From Neobacillus citreus (GTDB lineage Bacteria; Bacillota; Bacilli; Bacillales; Cytobacillaceae), in NCBI RefSeq assembly GCF_018343545.2, contig NZ_JAGYPE020000018.1:26682-90681 (forward strand): a DNA stretch of 64,000 nucleotides, read 5' to 3'. Within the stretch, counting starts at the first letter, position 1. The number at the start of each line of letters is the position of its first letter. The translations under genes and the position numbers were made by a program. Of the stretch, positions 1 to 7,392 are shown piece after piece. The notes beneath the pieces were generated by a model that saw only the letters and a list, made by a program, of their open reading frames with translations, made no database searches and was not told where the DNA came from.

Positions 1-377
1 TCAAAAAATTTTGGTGCAACAGAAAGATAGAACATTCGATTTTCTTTTATTTGCAATTCCGCTTCTCTTTGCTTAACCAACTGAAGTAATTTTTGATAAT
101 CTTCTGTATTGTTAACGTCTAAAGTGTTATATCGAAAAGCCTCTAGAAAATCTCCCATTTCGCCAGCGTCATGTTCCAAACGGCGTGAAAAGGTTAATAT
201 AGATTCTTTTACTTTTTCTTGAAAATCATTATGAGTGAGGGTACCTCTTCCAAGTCCAATAATAGATATTGGTTGTGGTAATTTTTGATCTAAATACAAA
301 TTATAAAGGGCGGGGAAAATTTTTCGCTTCGCTAAATCCCCTGTTGCCCCAAATAAGACAAAGGTCATTGATTCCAA
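1..377 (-). CDS. zwf: glucose-6-phosphate 1-dehydrogenase, N-terminal part (cut by the window edge)
   Basis: First enzyme of the oxidative pentose phosphate pathway: it oxidises glucose 6-phosphate to 6-phosphogluconolactone and reduces NADP+. About 125 codons are visible and the rest lies left of position 1; the family is usually about 490 residues. The start of the protein contains the dinucleotide-binding signature FGATGDLAKRKIFPALYNLY at residues 9-28, typical of G6PD. I chose the TTG at 377 because an AGGAGG lies 7 nt upstream (about 385-390); the in-frame ATG at 368 would be too far from it. Recognition is firm from the N-terminal motif, but nothing can be said about the catalytic part. 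Confidence 0.9.
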   Translation of the reverse strand, partial: MESMTFVLFGATGDLAKRKIFPALYNLYLDQKLPQPISIIGLGRGTLTHNDFQEKVKESILTFSRRLEHDAGEMGDFLEAFRYNTLDVNNTEDYQKLLQLVKQREAELQIKENRMFYLSVAPKFF

Positions 378-443
378 TTTAATTCCTCCTAGTATTTGAA
401 AAACATTACCCTAATATAAAGTAAAGTTCAGAAGATCACTTTA

Positions 444-578
444 TCAATTCAACCATTGTTTCTTAATTTGCTCTTGTGCGATATGCAAAATCTGTTTTTC
501 AGATGTGTCCCTTATAACAATTACATTGGTTAAGTAATTTTTCCCTTTGTAACTTAGCTTTACAGTTACTTCTATCAT
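444..578 (-). CDS. small stress-response-like protein (BA3454-type), 44 aa
   Basis: A 44-codon gene that starts MIEVTVKLSYKGKNYLTNVI and ends ...EQIKKQW-LN. The start ATG at 578 has a GGGGTGA ribosome binding site just upstream. The pattern of an IEVTV strand, a Lys/Tyr-rich turn, an NVIV strand and a terminal amphipathic helix ending in KQW resembles the small BA3454-family stress proteins of Bacillus. This is from memory of the family, not a search. It lies between zwf and a histidine kinase and seems to be transcribed alone. Confidence 0.55.
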   Translation of the reverse strand: MIEVTVKLSYKGKNYLTNVIVIRDTSEKQILHIAQEQIKKQWLN

Positions 579-720
579 TATTGTCACCCCTATTTTAGGT
601 TATCCTTATTTATTAGGTAACTTTTAATAACCTTAGTTACTTTATGTATTCATGATACATTTTGATTAAATTATCGTCAAGTTAAGTATCTTGAATTTGA
701 GATATTTATTTTTTCAAAAT

Positions 721-753
721 AAAAAACCTATGGTCATTACGACAATAGGTTTT
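721..753 (-). terminator. terminator of the histidine kinase gene
   Basis: Stem AAAACCTA (723-730) / TAGGTTTT (746-753) with a 15-nt loop, followed on the minus strand by a T run. Confidence 0.6.
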
Positions 754-774
754 GGCAGTCTATGTAACAAGCAC

Positions 775-2025
775 TTAGGTTATCTGAGGCAAAAGAACAA
801 TAAATTCGGTCCCCACTCCTTTTTCGCTTTTCACTTGGACCTTACCTTTAAACGAACGGATAATTTGATAGCTTACCATCATTCCGAGTCCAGTTCCGCT
901 TTCCTTTAATGAATAATACGGAGATCCAAGGCGGTCGATTTGCTCTTGGCTCATCCCGATTCCTTGATCCTTAATACTAATTTTTATATAGCCATCTTCA
1001 TTTGAAGCACACGAAATCCACACCATTCCACCGTTCGGCATCGACTCGATTGCGTTTTTCAAAATATTAATCATGGACTGGTCTAATTTTTGAGGATTAG
1101 CATAAACCCAACCGTTTTCAAAAATGTCCGTTTTTATCACAACATTATTGCCAAGGGCGTAACTGTGAATGAGATTAACCACACGATGTAATTGGTTCCC
1201 TACATCGACTCTTACTTCGTTATGGTTGGATGGTTTTCCAAAAGATAAGAAATCATTAATAATTTCATTGGCTCGATCTAACTCTTCAATGGATAGTTGA
1301 ATGTATTCCTTCTTCTTTTGAGCCAAATCGGGCTCGTCCAAAAGCTGCAGGAAACCACGAGTCACCTGCATCGGATTTCTAATTTCATGAGCGAAAACAC
1401 TTGTTAACTCACTGATTACTCGCAATTTCTCTGAGTCTTGCATCTCTAGCCGCAACTGGTGGAGCTCCCTGATTTTTTCAATTAACAAAGTGAAGGACCA
1501 GGTAAATACGACTGCAAAAACCAAATGAATCATCTGTACTTTTAGATGTTCAAATGTAAAACCTCTTAACATCCCAAAAACAGTAAGGCCAATTAAACAG
1601 TAGTAAAAGGCTAGGCCCACTGCAATTTTAACCCTTTTATCTTTTTTCGTATTTTTGAAAGACTTTTGAAAAAACAAGATAATAGGAAGTGTTAACAATA
1701 AGACAAGAACGGTATTATAGAAACCTATGCTGATGCCGGAATTAAGCCGATACAGTATGATTAGGCCAGAGAGGAAAATACTTGGCCAAAATCCTCCGTA
1801 TAGGCTTCCTAATAAAAGAGGGATAATTCTTAACTCTAACCTGGCATTTTGACCAAAATTCACGGGAAAGGACATGCATAGTAATATTGACATTCCCCAC
1901 AGAATGGTCATCGTGACGTGTCTATTTTTTTCACTCTTCACCTTCTCCATAATAAAGGTGGAGTAAATAAATATGGGAATAACCGTAAGTGTTAGCTGCA
2001 GTAAAAAATCCTTTATTATACTCAT
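775..2025 (-). CDS. membrane sensor histidine kinase, sporulation-kinase type
   Basis: Probable sensor kinase that autophosphorylates on His and feeds a phosphorelay. Residues 1-185 form about five to six membrane helices of the 5TM-5TMR-LYT kind, with no extracytoplasmic sensor domain. The H-box FAHEIRNPMQVTRGFLQLL places the phosphorylated His at residue 213. The N-box Asn is at about 324 (NILKNAIESMPNGG), with the G1 box DQGIGM at 353-358 and the G2 box GTGLGM at 377-382. The H-box wording and short membrane N-terminus match the sporulation kinases of Bacillus (KinB group) better than classical two-component kinases. There is no response regulator gene beside it, which also fits a phosphorelay kinase. 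The signal it senses cannot be told. Confidence 0.8.
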   Translation of the reverse strand: MSIIKDFLLQLTLTVIPIFIYSTFIMEKVKSEKNRHVTMTILWGMSILLCMSFPVNFGQNARLELRIIPLLLGSLYGGFWPSIFLSGLIILYRLNSGISIGFYNTVLVLLLTLPIILFFQKSFKNTKKDKRVKIAVGLAFYYCLIGLTVFGMLRGFTFEHLKVQMIHLVFAVVFTWSFTLLIEKIRELHQLRLEMQDSEKLRVISELTSVFAHEIRNPMQVTRGFLQLLDEPDLAQKKKEYIQLSIEELDRANEIINDFLSFGKPSNHNEVRVDVGNQLHRVVNLIHSYALGNNVVIKTDIFENGWVYANPQKLDQSMINILKNAIESMPNGGMVWISCASNEDGYIKISIKDQGIGMSQEQIDRLGSPYYSLKESGTGLGMMVSYQIIRSFKGKVQVKSEKGVGTEFIVLLPQIT

Positions 2026-2145
2026 CTTCGTTACCTTTCACAGACCGTCCAAAAATTCTAGTAGTAATATTACATATTATACTTTAAATTTACTATAATT
2101 TGTCTACATAGTTTTTTCAAAATAATGTCATTTTTCAGACTGTAA

Positions 2146-2177
2146 AAAAGCACGGCTTATAATGAAGCCATGCTTTT
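2146..2177 (-). terminator. orphan hairpin terminator
   Basis: AAAAGCACGGCTT (2146-2158) / AAGCCATGCTTTT (2165-2177), one mismatch, with a run of six Ts on the minus strand side. No intact minus-strand gene lies between it and the cysK terminator at about 2780, so it may be left from a lost gene. Confidence 0.5.
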
Positions 2178-2205
2178 GATGAATCCTCCATAAATTTAAA
2201 AATGA

Positions 2206-2672
2206 ACAAAAAGGTCTGCCGTAGCTGCTTCATTTAAGACCCATTTGATAGGTACTATTAAATTTACAATTGATAATGAAAAAGTCAGCGGTGAATTAGG
2301 ATTTGGTGAACTACACATTTCCCCAAATGAAAAAACGGTTATAGGCCATTTGAATTATTTGTTTCTTCCTTAGTTGGGTGCAGTGGTACGTTATTACGAA
2401 ATATTTTAACAAAAAAGCGGATCTCATTTCAGATGATTGAAATGGAGGTAAATGCTGTTCGAAATCCAGCGCATGCCAATCGAATTGAGAAGCTTACTTT
2501 TACTGCCAACGTGCAAGCTGATGAACCTTTTAGTTCGCAACAGGCAGAGAAGATTGCAAATTTAGTTGTCAATAATTGCGGAATGATCCAGTCAGTTATT
2601 CATTCTATTGAGATTATTTTCACAATAAATTTGGTTCTTAAATGTATGGAAACCATCTGTAACAGAGGGTAA
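2206..2672 (+). pseudogene. frameshifted OsmC-family peroxiredoxin-like gene
   Basis: Two adjoining reading frames together give an OsmC/Ohr-type protein. The first frame, open from about 2206, encodes TIKFTIDNEKVSGELGFGEL. The second encodes the P-F-E-L-F-V-S-S-L-V-G-C-S-G stretch and runs on through VEVNAVRNP-like sequence to NNCGMIQSVIHSIEI, ending at 2672. Both redox Cys expected of OsmC proteins (VGCSG and NNCGM) are kept. The break is in an A run at 2330-2335: six As are present and seven would join the frames. There is no ATG with a ribosome binding site at the expected N-terminus, and the C-terminal end reads into unrelated sequence. I call it a pseudogene; a sequencing error would explain the A run but not the missing start. 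Confidence 0.75.
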
Positions 2673-2754
2673 CAAAAAAACGTGGAAGAAGATATTTCCG
2701 TTAGGAGACGCCCCTGCTGATGTACCTTATGAATTAAAAAGCAGTAAAAATTAA
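2647..2754 (+). pseudogene. unidentified 3' gene remnant
   Basis: A frame open for 35 codons reads W-K-P-S-V-T-E-G-N-K-K-T-W-K-K-I-F-P-L-G and then ends ...YELKSSKN at TAA 2752. It has no start or ribosome binding site and overlaps the end of the OsmC pseudogene in another frame. The composition looks protein-like, so it may be the tail of a deleted gene; I do not recognise the family. Confidence 0.3.
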
Positions 2755-2774
2755 TTAATTACCAAAAAACGGGA

Positions 2775-2809
2775 CAAAAAAAGCTCTTGAATCATGGATT
2801 CAGGAGCTT
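2775..2809 (-). terminator. terminator of the cysteine synthase gene
   Basis: 13-bp stem AAGCTCTTGAATC (2781-2793) / GATTCAGGAGCTT (2797-2809) with an ATG loop and a T run on the minus strand. Confidence 0.85.
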
Positions 2810-2830
2810 CATTAACATATACTTATTTAT

Positions 2831-3754
2831 TTAAATTGGAAATAAATCAGATGATAAATAGCGTTCACCAGTGTCGGGTGCCAGTGCTAAAACATTCGCG
2901 TGAGAAGGAAGATTTTTGGCAATTTCTAAAGCGTAGTAAATGGATGCTGCCCCGGAGGCTCCGACTAAAATTCCTTCTTCGGCAGCTACACGGCGTGCAA
3001 TGTTCTGGGCGTCTTTATCATCAATTAATAAAATCTTATCATAAATGGATTGATTTAGAATTTTAGGAATGAATCCAGGACCTGTACCTGGGATTTTATG
3101 CGGCCCTGGACAACCCCCCGATAAAACAGGAGACCCGGCAGGTTCAACGACATAAATCTTTATATTTTGTATTTTTTCTTTTAACACTTCACCAGTGCCA
3201 GTAACGGTTCCGCCTGTTCCAGCCGTACAAACAAAGGCATCTAAATTCCCTTGAAATGATTCATAAATTTCAATCGCTGTAGTATCACGATGAGCATCTG
3301 AATTGGCAGGGTTTTCAAATTGCATCGGAATAAAGTGGTCAGGAATATTTTCTGCAATTTGATAAGCCTCTTCAATCGCTCCACGCATGCCTTTTTCCGA
3401 AGGAGTTAAATGCACTTCTGCACCATATGCTTTTAAAATTTTAATTCTCTCTTCTGTGGCATTACTTGGCATTGTAATAATACAACGATACTTCCTTGCG
3501 GCACACACCATGGCTAAACCGATTCCCGTATTACCAGAGGTCGGCTCAATGATGACGGTTTTGCCAGGAGTAATTTTCCCATCTTTTTCTGCTTGCATAA
3601 TCATGTTAAAAGCAGCACGGTCTTTTACACTTCCTCCTGGGTTAAAGGATTCCAATTTAACATAAACAGAAGCGCCTTCCTGGTCGGGTAAATGATTTAA
3701 CTTTACAATCGGGGTATGACCAATCAGTTCTAAAATAGAATTGTATAATTTCAT
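2831..3754 (-). CDS. cysteine synthase family protein (O-acetylserine sulfhydrylase)
   Basis: PLP enzyme that makes cysteine from O-acetylserine and sulfide, or a close relative of it. The 307-aa protein starts MKLYNSILELIGHTPIVKLN. The PLP Lys is K44 in NPGGSVKDR, the substrate loop is TSGNTG (72-77), and the phosphate-binding GTGGTVTGTG follows. The start at 3754 is preferred over the ATG at 3772 because GGAG lies 7 nt upstream of it. The sequence is closer in wording to the YtkP-like branch (GGCPGPHKIPGTGPGFIP) than to classic CysK, so cystathionine beta-synthase-like activity is possible. Its place beside a sulfur-trafficking island suggests it may fix sulfide released there. It has its own terminators on both sides. 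Confidence 0.85.
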   Translation of the reverse strand: MKLYNSILELIGHTPIVKLNHLPDQEGASVYVKLESFNPGGSVKDRAAFNMIMQAEKDGKITPGKTVIIEPTSGNTGIGLAMVCAARKYRCIITMPSNATEERIKILKAYGAEVHLTPSEKGMRGAIEEAYQIAENIPDHFIPMQFENPANSDAHRDTTAIEIYESFQGNLDAFVCTAGTGGTVTGTGEVLKEKIQNIKIYVVEPAGSPVLSGGCPGPHKIPGTGPGFIPKILNQSIYDKILLIDDKDAQNIARRVAAEEGILVGASGAASIYYALEIAKNLPSHANVLALAPDTGERYLSSDLFPI

Positions 3755-3897
3755 ATCAATACTCCATTTCATTCAGTTTATTTCTATTGGAATTATATGC
3801 TTTAATTCTCCAGAACTCAAATTACATATCTCTTAAATAAGTTTGAGATGGATTCTTATTTTGACTCTTTAAAATATTTTTACCAGCCACTTAAATA

Positions 3898-3921
3898 AAA
3901 AAAGGGCTTTTAGCCCTTTTT
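3898..3921 (-). terminator. terminator downstream of the TauE gene
   Basis: AAAAAGGGC / GCCCTTTTT hairpin with a TTTTA loop, flanked by A and T runs, so probably active in both directions. Confidence 0.8.
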
Positions 3922-3962
3922 AAATTGGATAAGATGATTAACGTCCGTCTATATAAATTTTG

Positions 3963-4046
3963 TTACTTTTCAGTCGAATCAACATAATTCTGTATCCATT
4001 CGGGATGCTTTATTAACCCAGTAGAATCATCTGATTTATATCTCAA
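3963..4046 (-). CDS. possible 27-aa peptide
   Basis: TTG start at 4046 with a full GGAGG 7 nt upstream. It reads M-R-Y-K-S-D-D-S-T-G-L-I-K-H-P-E-W-I-Q-N and ends at TAA 3963. It lies between the exporter gene and its terminator and would be co-transcribed. No family is recognised. It could be a real small protein or the start of a truncated gene; the ribosome binding site is the main support. Confidence 0.35.
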   Translation of the reverse strand: MRYKSDDSTGLIKHPEWIQNYVDSTEK

Positions 4047-4102
4047 TTCCTAGCCTCCTTCCCCTCTTTATCGTTTATTTAATATTTTAATAGGACCTCA
4101 GC

Positions 4103-4879
4103 TTATAAAATATTCATCCATGTCTTCACTGCCGTAGCGAATATTAAGATTCCCATAATGATTTGCAGAACTTTCGTATTGATCTTTTTACCAGCATTCG
4201 CTCCTAATGGTGAAGCAATTAAGCTGGCAAGTACCATGATGAGTGAAGGGAGGATTTCCACTTGCCCCGTAGAGATTTTTCCCGAAACGGCTCCAATCGA
4301 TGAAATGAGCGTAATCGCTAAAGAAGAGGCAATAGTCATTCTTGTAGGAATCTTTAGCACCACAAGCATAATCGGAACTAACAGAAAGGCTCCTCCTGCC
4401 CCTACAATACCTGCCCCAATCCCTACGATAAAGGCAAATAGTGCTGCCAGCCATTTGTTAAATTTAACTTGTTCCAAAGGAATATTATCAATCCCTTTTT
4501 TCGGGACAAACATCATAATTACGGCAATTAGTGCTAAAACCCCATAAACGATATTAATTCCGCTTTCAGGCATATGTGTAGAGCCGAATCCTCCAATAAA
4601 ACTTCCAATTAATATACTAATACCCATGTAGGCAATCAAAGTTTTATTCAGAAATCCACTTTTACGGTAAGCTAAGACCCCGCCGATGGTCGCGAAGAAC
4701 ACTTGGATTGCGGTAATTCCTGAAACTTCATGTGCTGTAAAATGACCTACTCCTAACATGACAGGAATATATAACAACATAGGAAAGTTGATGATGGCAC
4801 CGCCTATTCCTAACATTCCAGAAATAAATGATCCTACAAATCCAATTAGGAGTATCGTAATTATAAAACTTATACTCAT
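4103..4879 (-). CDS. TauE/SafE family sulfite/organosulfonate exporter-like membrane protein
   Basis: A 258-aa membrane protein with about eight predicted helices and the glycine-rich repeats of the family: [15 protein letters not shown] near residue 20 and again [18 protein letters not shown] in the second half, a TSUP inverted-repeat layout. Family members export sulfite, sulfoacetate or thiosulfate-like anions. The start at 4879 has GAGGAGG 5 nt upstream; the longer frame from 4909 runs into the terminator hairpin. It sits downstream of DsrE/TusA/rhodanese genes as yrkJ does in B. subtilis, so it probably removes sulfur oxyanions formed during persulfide detoxification. The exact substrate is not visible. 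Confidence 0.85.
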   Translation of the reverse strand: MSISFIITILLIGFVGSFISGMLGIGGAIINFPMLLYIPVMLGVGHFTAHEVSGITAIQVFFATIGGVLAYRKSGFLNKTLIAYMGISILIGSFIGGFGSTHMPESGINIVYGVLALIAVIMMFVPKKGIDNIPLEQVKFNKWLAALFAFIVGIGAGIVGAGGAFLLVPIMLVVLKIPTRMTIASSLAITLISSIGAVSGKISTGQVEILPSLIMVLASLIASPLGANAGKKINTKVLQIIMGILIFATAVKTWMNIL

Positions 4880-4894
4880 GTTGACCTCCTCTTT

Positions 4895-4920
4895 AAAAAA
4901 AGGAACCAAAACTGGTTCCT
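4895..4920 (-). terminator. terminator between the DsrE and TauE genes
   Basis: AGGAACCA (4901-4908) / TGGTTCCT (4913-4920) followed by six Ts on the minus strand. It lies only about 15 nt before the TauE ribosome binding site, so TauE expression may depend on read-through. Confidence 0.7.
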
Positions 4921-4927
4921 CTTATTT

Positions 4928-4996
4928 TTAACCCTTTATAATCCAAAACTTTAATACACCGTTCTCTTCTTCATGCCGATTTCCAGTTCTTGAACC
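4928..4996 (-). pseudogene. remnant of a tusA gene, C-terminal end only
   Basis: The minus strand reads ...TGNRHEEENGVLKFWIIKG and a stop at 4928. This closely matches the end of the intact TusA at 6671-6898 (STGHELLKHEEENEVLKFWIKKG). No CPMP core or start is present. It is a leftover of a tusA duplication, now placed between the dsrE and tauE genes. Confidence 0.7.
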
Positions 4997-5018
4997 TGTA
5001 TATTTTCAAATAAAAATA

Positions 5019-5414
5019 TTAGAATGTTAGAGTGACATCCGCGTCTTTAGCAAACTCTAAAAACGTTACTGCCCCGCCTACCTCAATTCCATCAACAAAA
5101 TCTTCTGTCGCTAAACCCATCACATCCATCGTCATTTGGCAGCCAATGAATTTAACACCCATTTCTTGCGCCATAGCAGCCAATTCAGGAATGGTTGGAA
5201 CATTCGCCTTTGCAAAACCTTCAGCAAAATGTTCCTTTCCTTCCGGCATTGGAAGTTGTTTGTTTGCTTCCTTATGGATTAAATTTAATCCTTCGAATGT
5301 AAAGAAAATAGCTACTTCTTGATCGGTTGCAGCGGCTGCCGTTGCGATATTAAACACTTTATAGGCATCAAATAAACCGCCATTACTTGCAATAATTGCT
5401 ACTTTTTTATTCAT
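5019..5414 (-). CDS. DsrE/DsrF-like sulfur-relay protein
   Basis: A 131-aa cytoplasmic protein of the DsrE fold that probably carries or passes persulfide sulfur. It starts MNKKVAIIASNGGLFDAYKV and has the family Cys in FIGCQMTMDVMG (C92), the expected sulfur-accepting residue. It is 12 nt downstream of the TusA-rhodanese gene and has its own AGGAGG, so the two should be co-translated from one mRNA. It is shorter than the DsrE2 protein at 6120-6599 and lacks that protein's Met/Lys-rich insert. Partnership with the neighbouring TusA is inferred from known DsrE-TusA sulfur transfer. Confidence 0.85.
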   Translation of the reverse strand: MNKKVAIIASNGGLFDAYKVFNIATAAAATDQEVAIFFTFEGLNLIHKEANKQLPMPEGKEHFAEGFAKANVPTIPELAAMAQEMGVKFIGCQMTMDVMGLATEDFVDGIEVGGAVTFLEFAKDADVTLTF

Positions 5415-5426
5415 TGTTAATTCCTC

Positions 5427-6002
5427 CTAATTTTTGATTAAACCAGTAGTTTTTCCATTCCATTGGCTCATTCCTGGAACCACATTAAAAACTTTTACAA
5501 ATCCCTTTTCCGCCAACTTTTGTGCTGCCATATCACTGCGGTTTCCTGTTCTGCAGACGATATAGATTTCACCCTCTTTGTTTAAATCTATTAATCTCTC
5601 TTCCAATTCACCCAAAGGGATGGAGATAGCGTTTGGAATATGGTTAAAGGCATATTCTGCCGTTTCTCTGACATCTAGTACCACGATGGTTTCATTCTCA
5701 AGCTTTGCCTCTAGCTGATCATTGGTAATCACATGCGGATGTTTATGTTCTATTATTTCATCACCAGATGACTTTCTAAGATAATGTTTTAATACTTCTC
5801 CTTCTTCCAATGTGCCTAAATATTGATGCCCTGTGCTTTCAGACCATGCCTTAATATCTGCTTTGGACCCTTTATCTGTTGCCTGAACTTCCAATACTTG
5901 ACCTGCCTCTAATTCCTGCATTGCTTTCTTGGTTTTAACAATTGGCATGGGACATGCCAAACCTTTAGCGTCCAAGATGATGTTTGCTTTCATGTTCTCC
6001 AT
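5427..6002 (-). CDS. TusA-rhodanese fusion sulfurtransferase (YrkF-like)
   Basis: Two-domain sulfur carrier of 191 aa. Residues 5-76 are a TusA domain with the acceptor Cys C17 in GLACPMPIVKTKKAM. Residues 92-188 are a rhodanese domain with the active loop CRTGNR (C150). A rhodanese can load its Cys from thiosulfate or persulfide and pass the sulfur to TusA. The start at 6002 (MENMKANI) is set by AGGAGG 7 nt upstream; the upstream in-frame codons overlap a probable operator. A perfect ATACC-N6-GGTAT palindrome lies at 6023-6038. The gene matches B. subtilis yrkF in domain order and neighbourhood. Confidence 0.9.
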   Translation of the reverse strand: MENMKANIILDAKGLACPMPIVKTKKAMQELEAGQVLEVQATDKGSKADIKAWSESTGHQYLGTLEEGEVLKHYLRKSSGDEIIEHKHPHVITNDQLEAKLENETIVVLDVRETAEYAFNHIPNAISIPLGELEERLIDLNKEGEIYIVCRTGNRSDMAAQKLAEKGFVKVFNVVPGMSQWNGKTTGLIKN

Positions 6003-6022
6003 CTTAAAACCTCCTGATTTAT

Positions 6023-6038
6023 ATACCAATACAGGTAT
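6023..6038. promoter_or_regulatory. CstR-type operator
   Basis: Perfect ATACC-AATACA-GGTAT palindrome directly before the ribosome binding site of the TusA-rhodanese gene. The same half-sites recur across the island. Confidence 0.7.
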
Positions 6039-6094
6039 TACTATTATTTTAAAAATTTCTCAACTTTCCAGGCCATCATTCTCCCTGTCATATT

Positions 6095-6117
6095 AAAGGG
6101 GAAGATTCCTCCCCTTT
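6095..6117 (-). terminator. hairpin after the DsrE2 gene
   Basis: AAAGGGGA / TCCCCTTT with a 7-nt loop, 2 nt past the stop codon. The U run is weak (TTTAATAT), so it may be leaky. Confidence 0.55.
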
Positions 6118-6119
6118 CG

Positions 6120-6599
6120 TTAAATAAACAGGTTCACATTGCCTTCTTCAGCGTCCGCTAGGTACGCAGCAACACCTGCATATTCAATGTTATCCAACAA
6201 TTCCTCTTGTTGAAGACCTAACAGATCCATTGTCATGGTACAAGCCACTAATTTAACGTCCTGCTCTTGGGCCATTTCAATTAACTGAGGAAGCGGCATT
6301 GCATTGTGCTTTTTCATGATATCTTTAATCATTTTAGGACCGAAACCAGCAAAGTTCATTTTGGATAGTCCCATTTTATCTGCTCCTCTAGGCATCATTT
6401 TTCCGAACATTTTTTCCATGAACCCTTTTTTCAATGGAATCTGTTCATCTTTACGAAGAGCATTTAGTCCCCAAAACGTATGGAAAATGGTGACCTCGTG
6501 ATCATAAGCAGCTGCACCATTTGCAATAATATAAGCCGCCATTGCTTTATCATAATCTCCACTAAATAGGACAATCGTTGTTTTTTTCATTTCCGTCAT
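6120..6599 (-). CDS. DsrE2-type peroxiredoxin-like sulfur-transfer protein (YrkE-like)
   Basis: A 159-aa protein of the DsrE/DsrF/DsrH-like DsrE2 family. It opens MTEMKKTTIVLFSGDYDKAM, has an FHTFWGLNALR block and a Met/Lys-rich insert (residues 58-100), and ends with the conserved VACTMTMDLLG carrying C120. The start at 6599 has AGGAGG 7 nt upstream. It lies between tusA and TusA-rhodanese, as yrkE lies beside yrkF/yrkI in B. subtilis. A role in moving persulfide between TusA and rhodanese partners is likely from family knowledge. Confidence 0.88.
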   Translation of the reverse strand: MTEMKKTTIVLFSGDYDKAMAAYIIANGAAAYDHEVTIFHTFWGLNALRKDEQIPLKKGFMEKMFGKMMPRGADKMGLSKMNFAGFGPKMIKDIMKKHNAMPLPQLIEMAQEQDVKLVACTMTMDLLGLQQEELLDNIEYAGVAAYLADAEEGNVNLFI

Positions 6600-6637
6600 G
6601 TAGCAACCTCCTGATTGTAAAATTTTTAATTAAACCA

Positions 6638-6653
6638 TTACGCGTACGGGTAT
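6638..6653. promoter_or_regulatory. degenerate CstR-type operator
   Basis: TTACG-CGTACG-GGTAT in the tusA-dsrE2 gap: one perfect half-site (GGTAT) and one weak half. Confidence 0.4.
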
Positions 6654-6670
6654 TTTGAAGATCAAAAAAA

Positions 6671-6898
6671 TTATCCTTTTTTAATCCAAAACTTTAATAC
6701 CTCATTTTCTTCCTCATGTTTCAATAATTCATGTCCAGTCGATTTAGCCCAGGCTGCTAGGTCATTTTTTGCGCCCTTATCAGTTGTATGAATTTCTAAT
6801 ACTTGACCAGATTCAAGTTCATTCATAGCTTTCTTTGTTTTTACAATTGGCATTGGACATGCTAATCCTTTTGCATCTAATACTTTATCTATATTCAT
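6671..6898 (-). CDS. TusA-family sulfur carrier protein
   Basis: A 75-aa single-domain TusA protein, the typical family length. The sulfur-accepting Cys is C14 in GLACPMPIVKTKKAM, and the C-terminus VLKFWIKKG is a family hallmark. It probably shuttles sulfane sulfur between rhodanese and DsrE-type partners. The start at 6898 has AGGAGTGG upstream. It corresponds to yrkI-type genes. A cluster of ATACC/GGTAT palindromes lies between it and cstR. Confidence 0.9.
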   Translation of the reverse strand: MNIDKVLDAKGLACPMPIVKTKKAMNELESGQVLEIHTTDKGAKNDLAAWAKSTGHELLKHEEENEVLKFWIKKG

Positions 6899-6926
6899 AT
6901 GAAATCCACTCCTCTTGTTTTATCAA

Positions 6927-7103
6927 TTACCCCAATGGGTATAATATTAAATAAAGGTAAAGCAGGTGTCAACCCTTTATATTATCTATTTACAATGAAT
7001 TTTCTCCATTATTTATCCTTATATATATACCAAAAGGGGTATTTCTCTTGAGAAAATAATATACCCTCCAAGATATTTATTAACATCTTTTTGGGTATGG
7101 TAT
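6927..7103. promoter_or_regulatory. cluster of CstR-type operators upstream of tusA
   Basis: Holds a perfect ATACC-AAAAGG-GGTAT at 7027-7042, two one-mismatch copies at 6927-6942 (TTACC-CCAATG-GGTAT) and 7061-7076 (ATACC-CTCCAA-GATAT), and two tandem GGTAT half-sites at 7094-7103. The spacing implies several repressor tetramers on this control region. Confidence 0.65.
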
Positions 7104-7115
7104 TTTCCTCTTAGG

Positions 7116-7379
7116 TTAACGGCTTTTTACAAGCAAATCGACCGCTTCTTTTACCATTTCTTCCATACTTCTTTCTCCTTGGTCATTCGCCTTTTGCACA
7201 CATTCCACTAAATTGGAACTTACAATAACACCAATTGTCCGATCAATGGCCGTTCTCGATGCAGACAACTGAGTGATTACCTCTTTACAATCCTTGTTTT
7301 CTTCCATCATTCTCAAAATTCCTCTTAACTGTCCTTCAATACGTTTTACCCTATTTTTAATTTGATCATTATAGTCCAT
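7116..7379 (-). CDS. cstR: CstR-type persulfide-sensing repressor (CsoR family)
   Basis: An 87-aa all-helical DNA-binding protein of the CsoR/RcnR (DUF156) family, starting MDYNDQIKNRVKRIEGQLRG. It has exactly two Cys, C31 (NKDCKEV) and C60 (LVECVQK). These are the two dithiol positions of CstR, which forms disulfide, trisulfide or tetrasulfide bridges with sulfane sulfur. The copper ligand His that follows in CsoR (next to the second Cys) is replaced by Val, which argues against copper sensing. It is 13 nt downstream of the rhodanese-like gene with AAAGGAG before the ATG. The ATACC-N6-GGTAT palindromes around it are the likely binding sites, so it should derepress the island under sulfide or polysulfide stress. 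Confidence 0.88.
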   Translation of the reverse strand: MDYNDQIKNRVKRIEGQLRGILRMMEENKDCKEVITQLSASRTAIDRTIGVIVSSNLVECVQKANDQGERSMEEMVKEAVDLLVKSR

Positions 7380-7392
7380 GTTCTTATCTCCT

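Noticed and set aside
2326..2345. Programmed -1 frameshift in the OsmC gene
   Set aside because: The A run is not in the right phase for a classic X-XXY-YYZ slippery heptamer and the gene also lacks a proper start.
6671..7379. Copper-responsive CsoR-CopZ module
   Set aside because: The regulator lacks the CsoR His ligand and there is no copper chaperone or P-type ATPase; the small neighbour is TusA.
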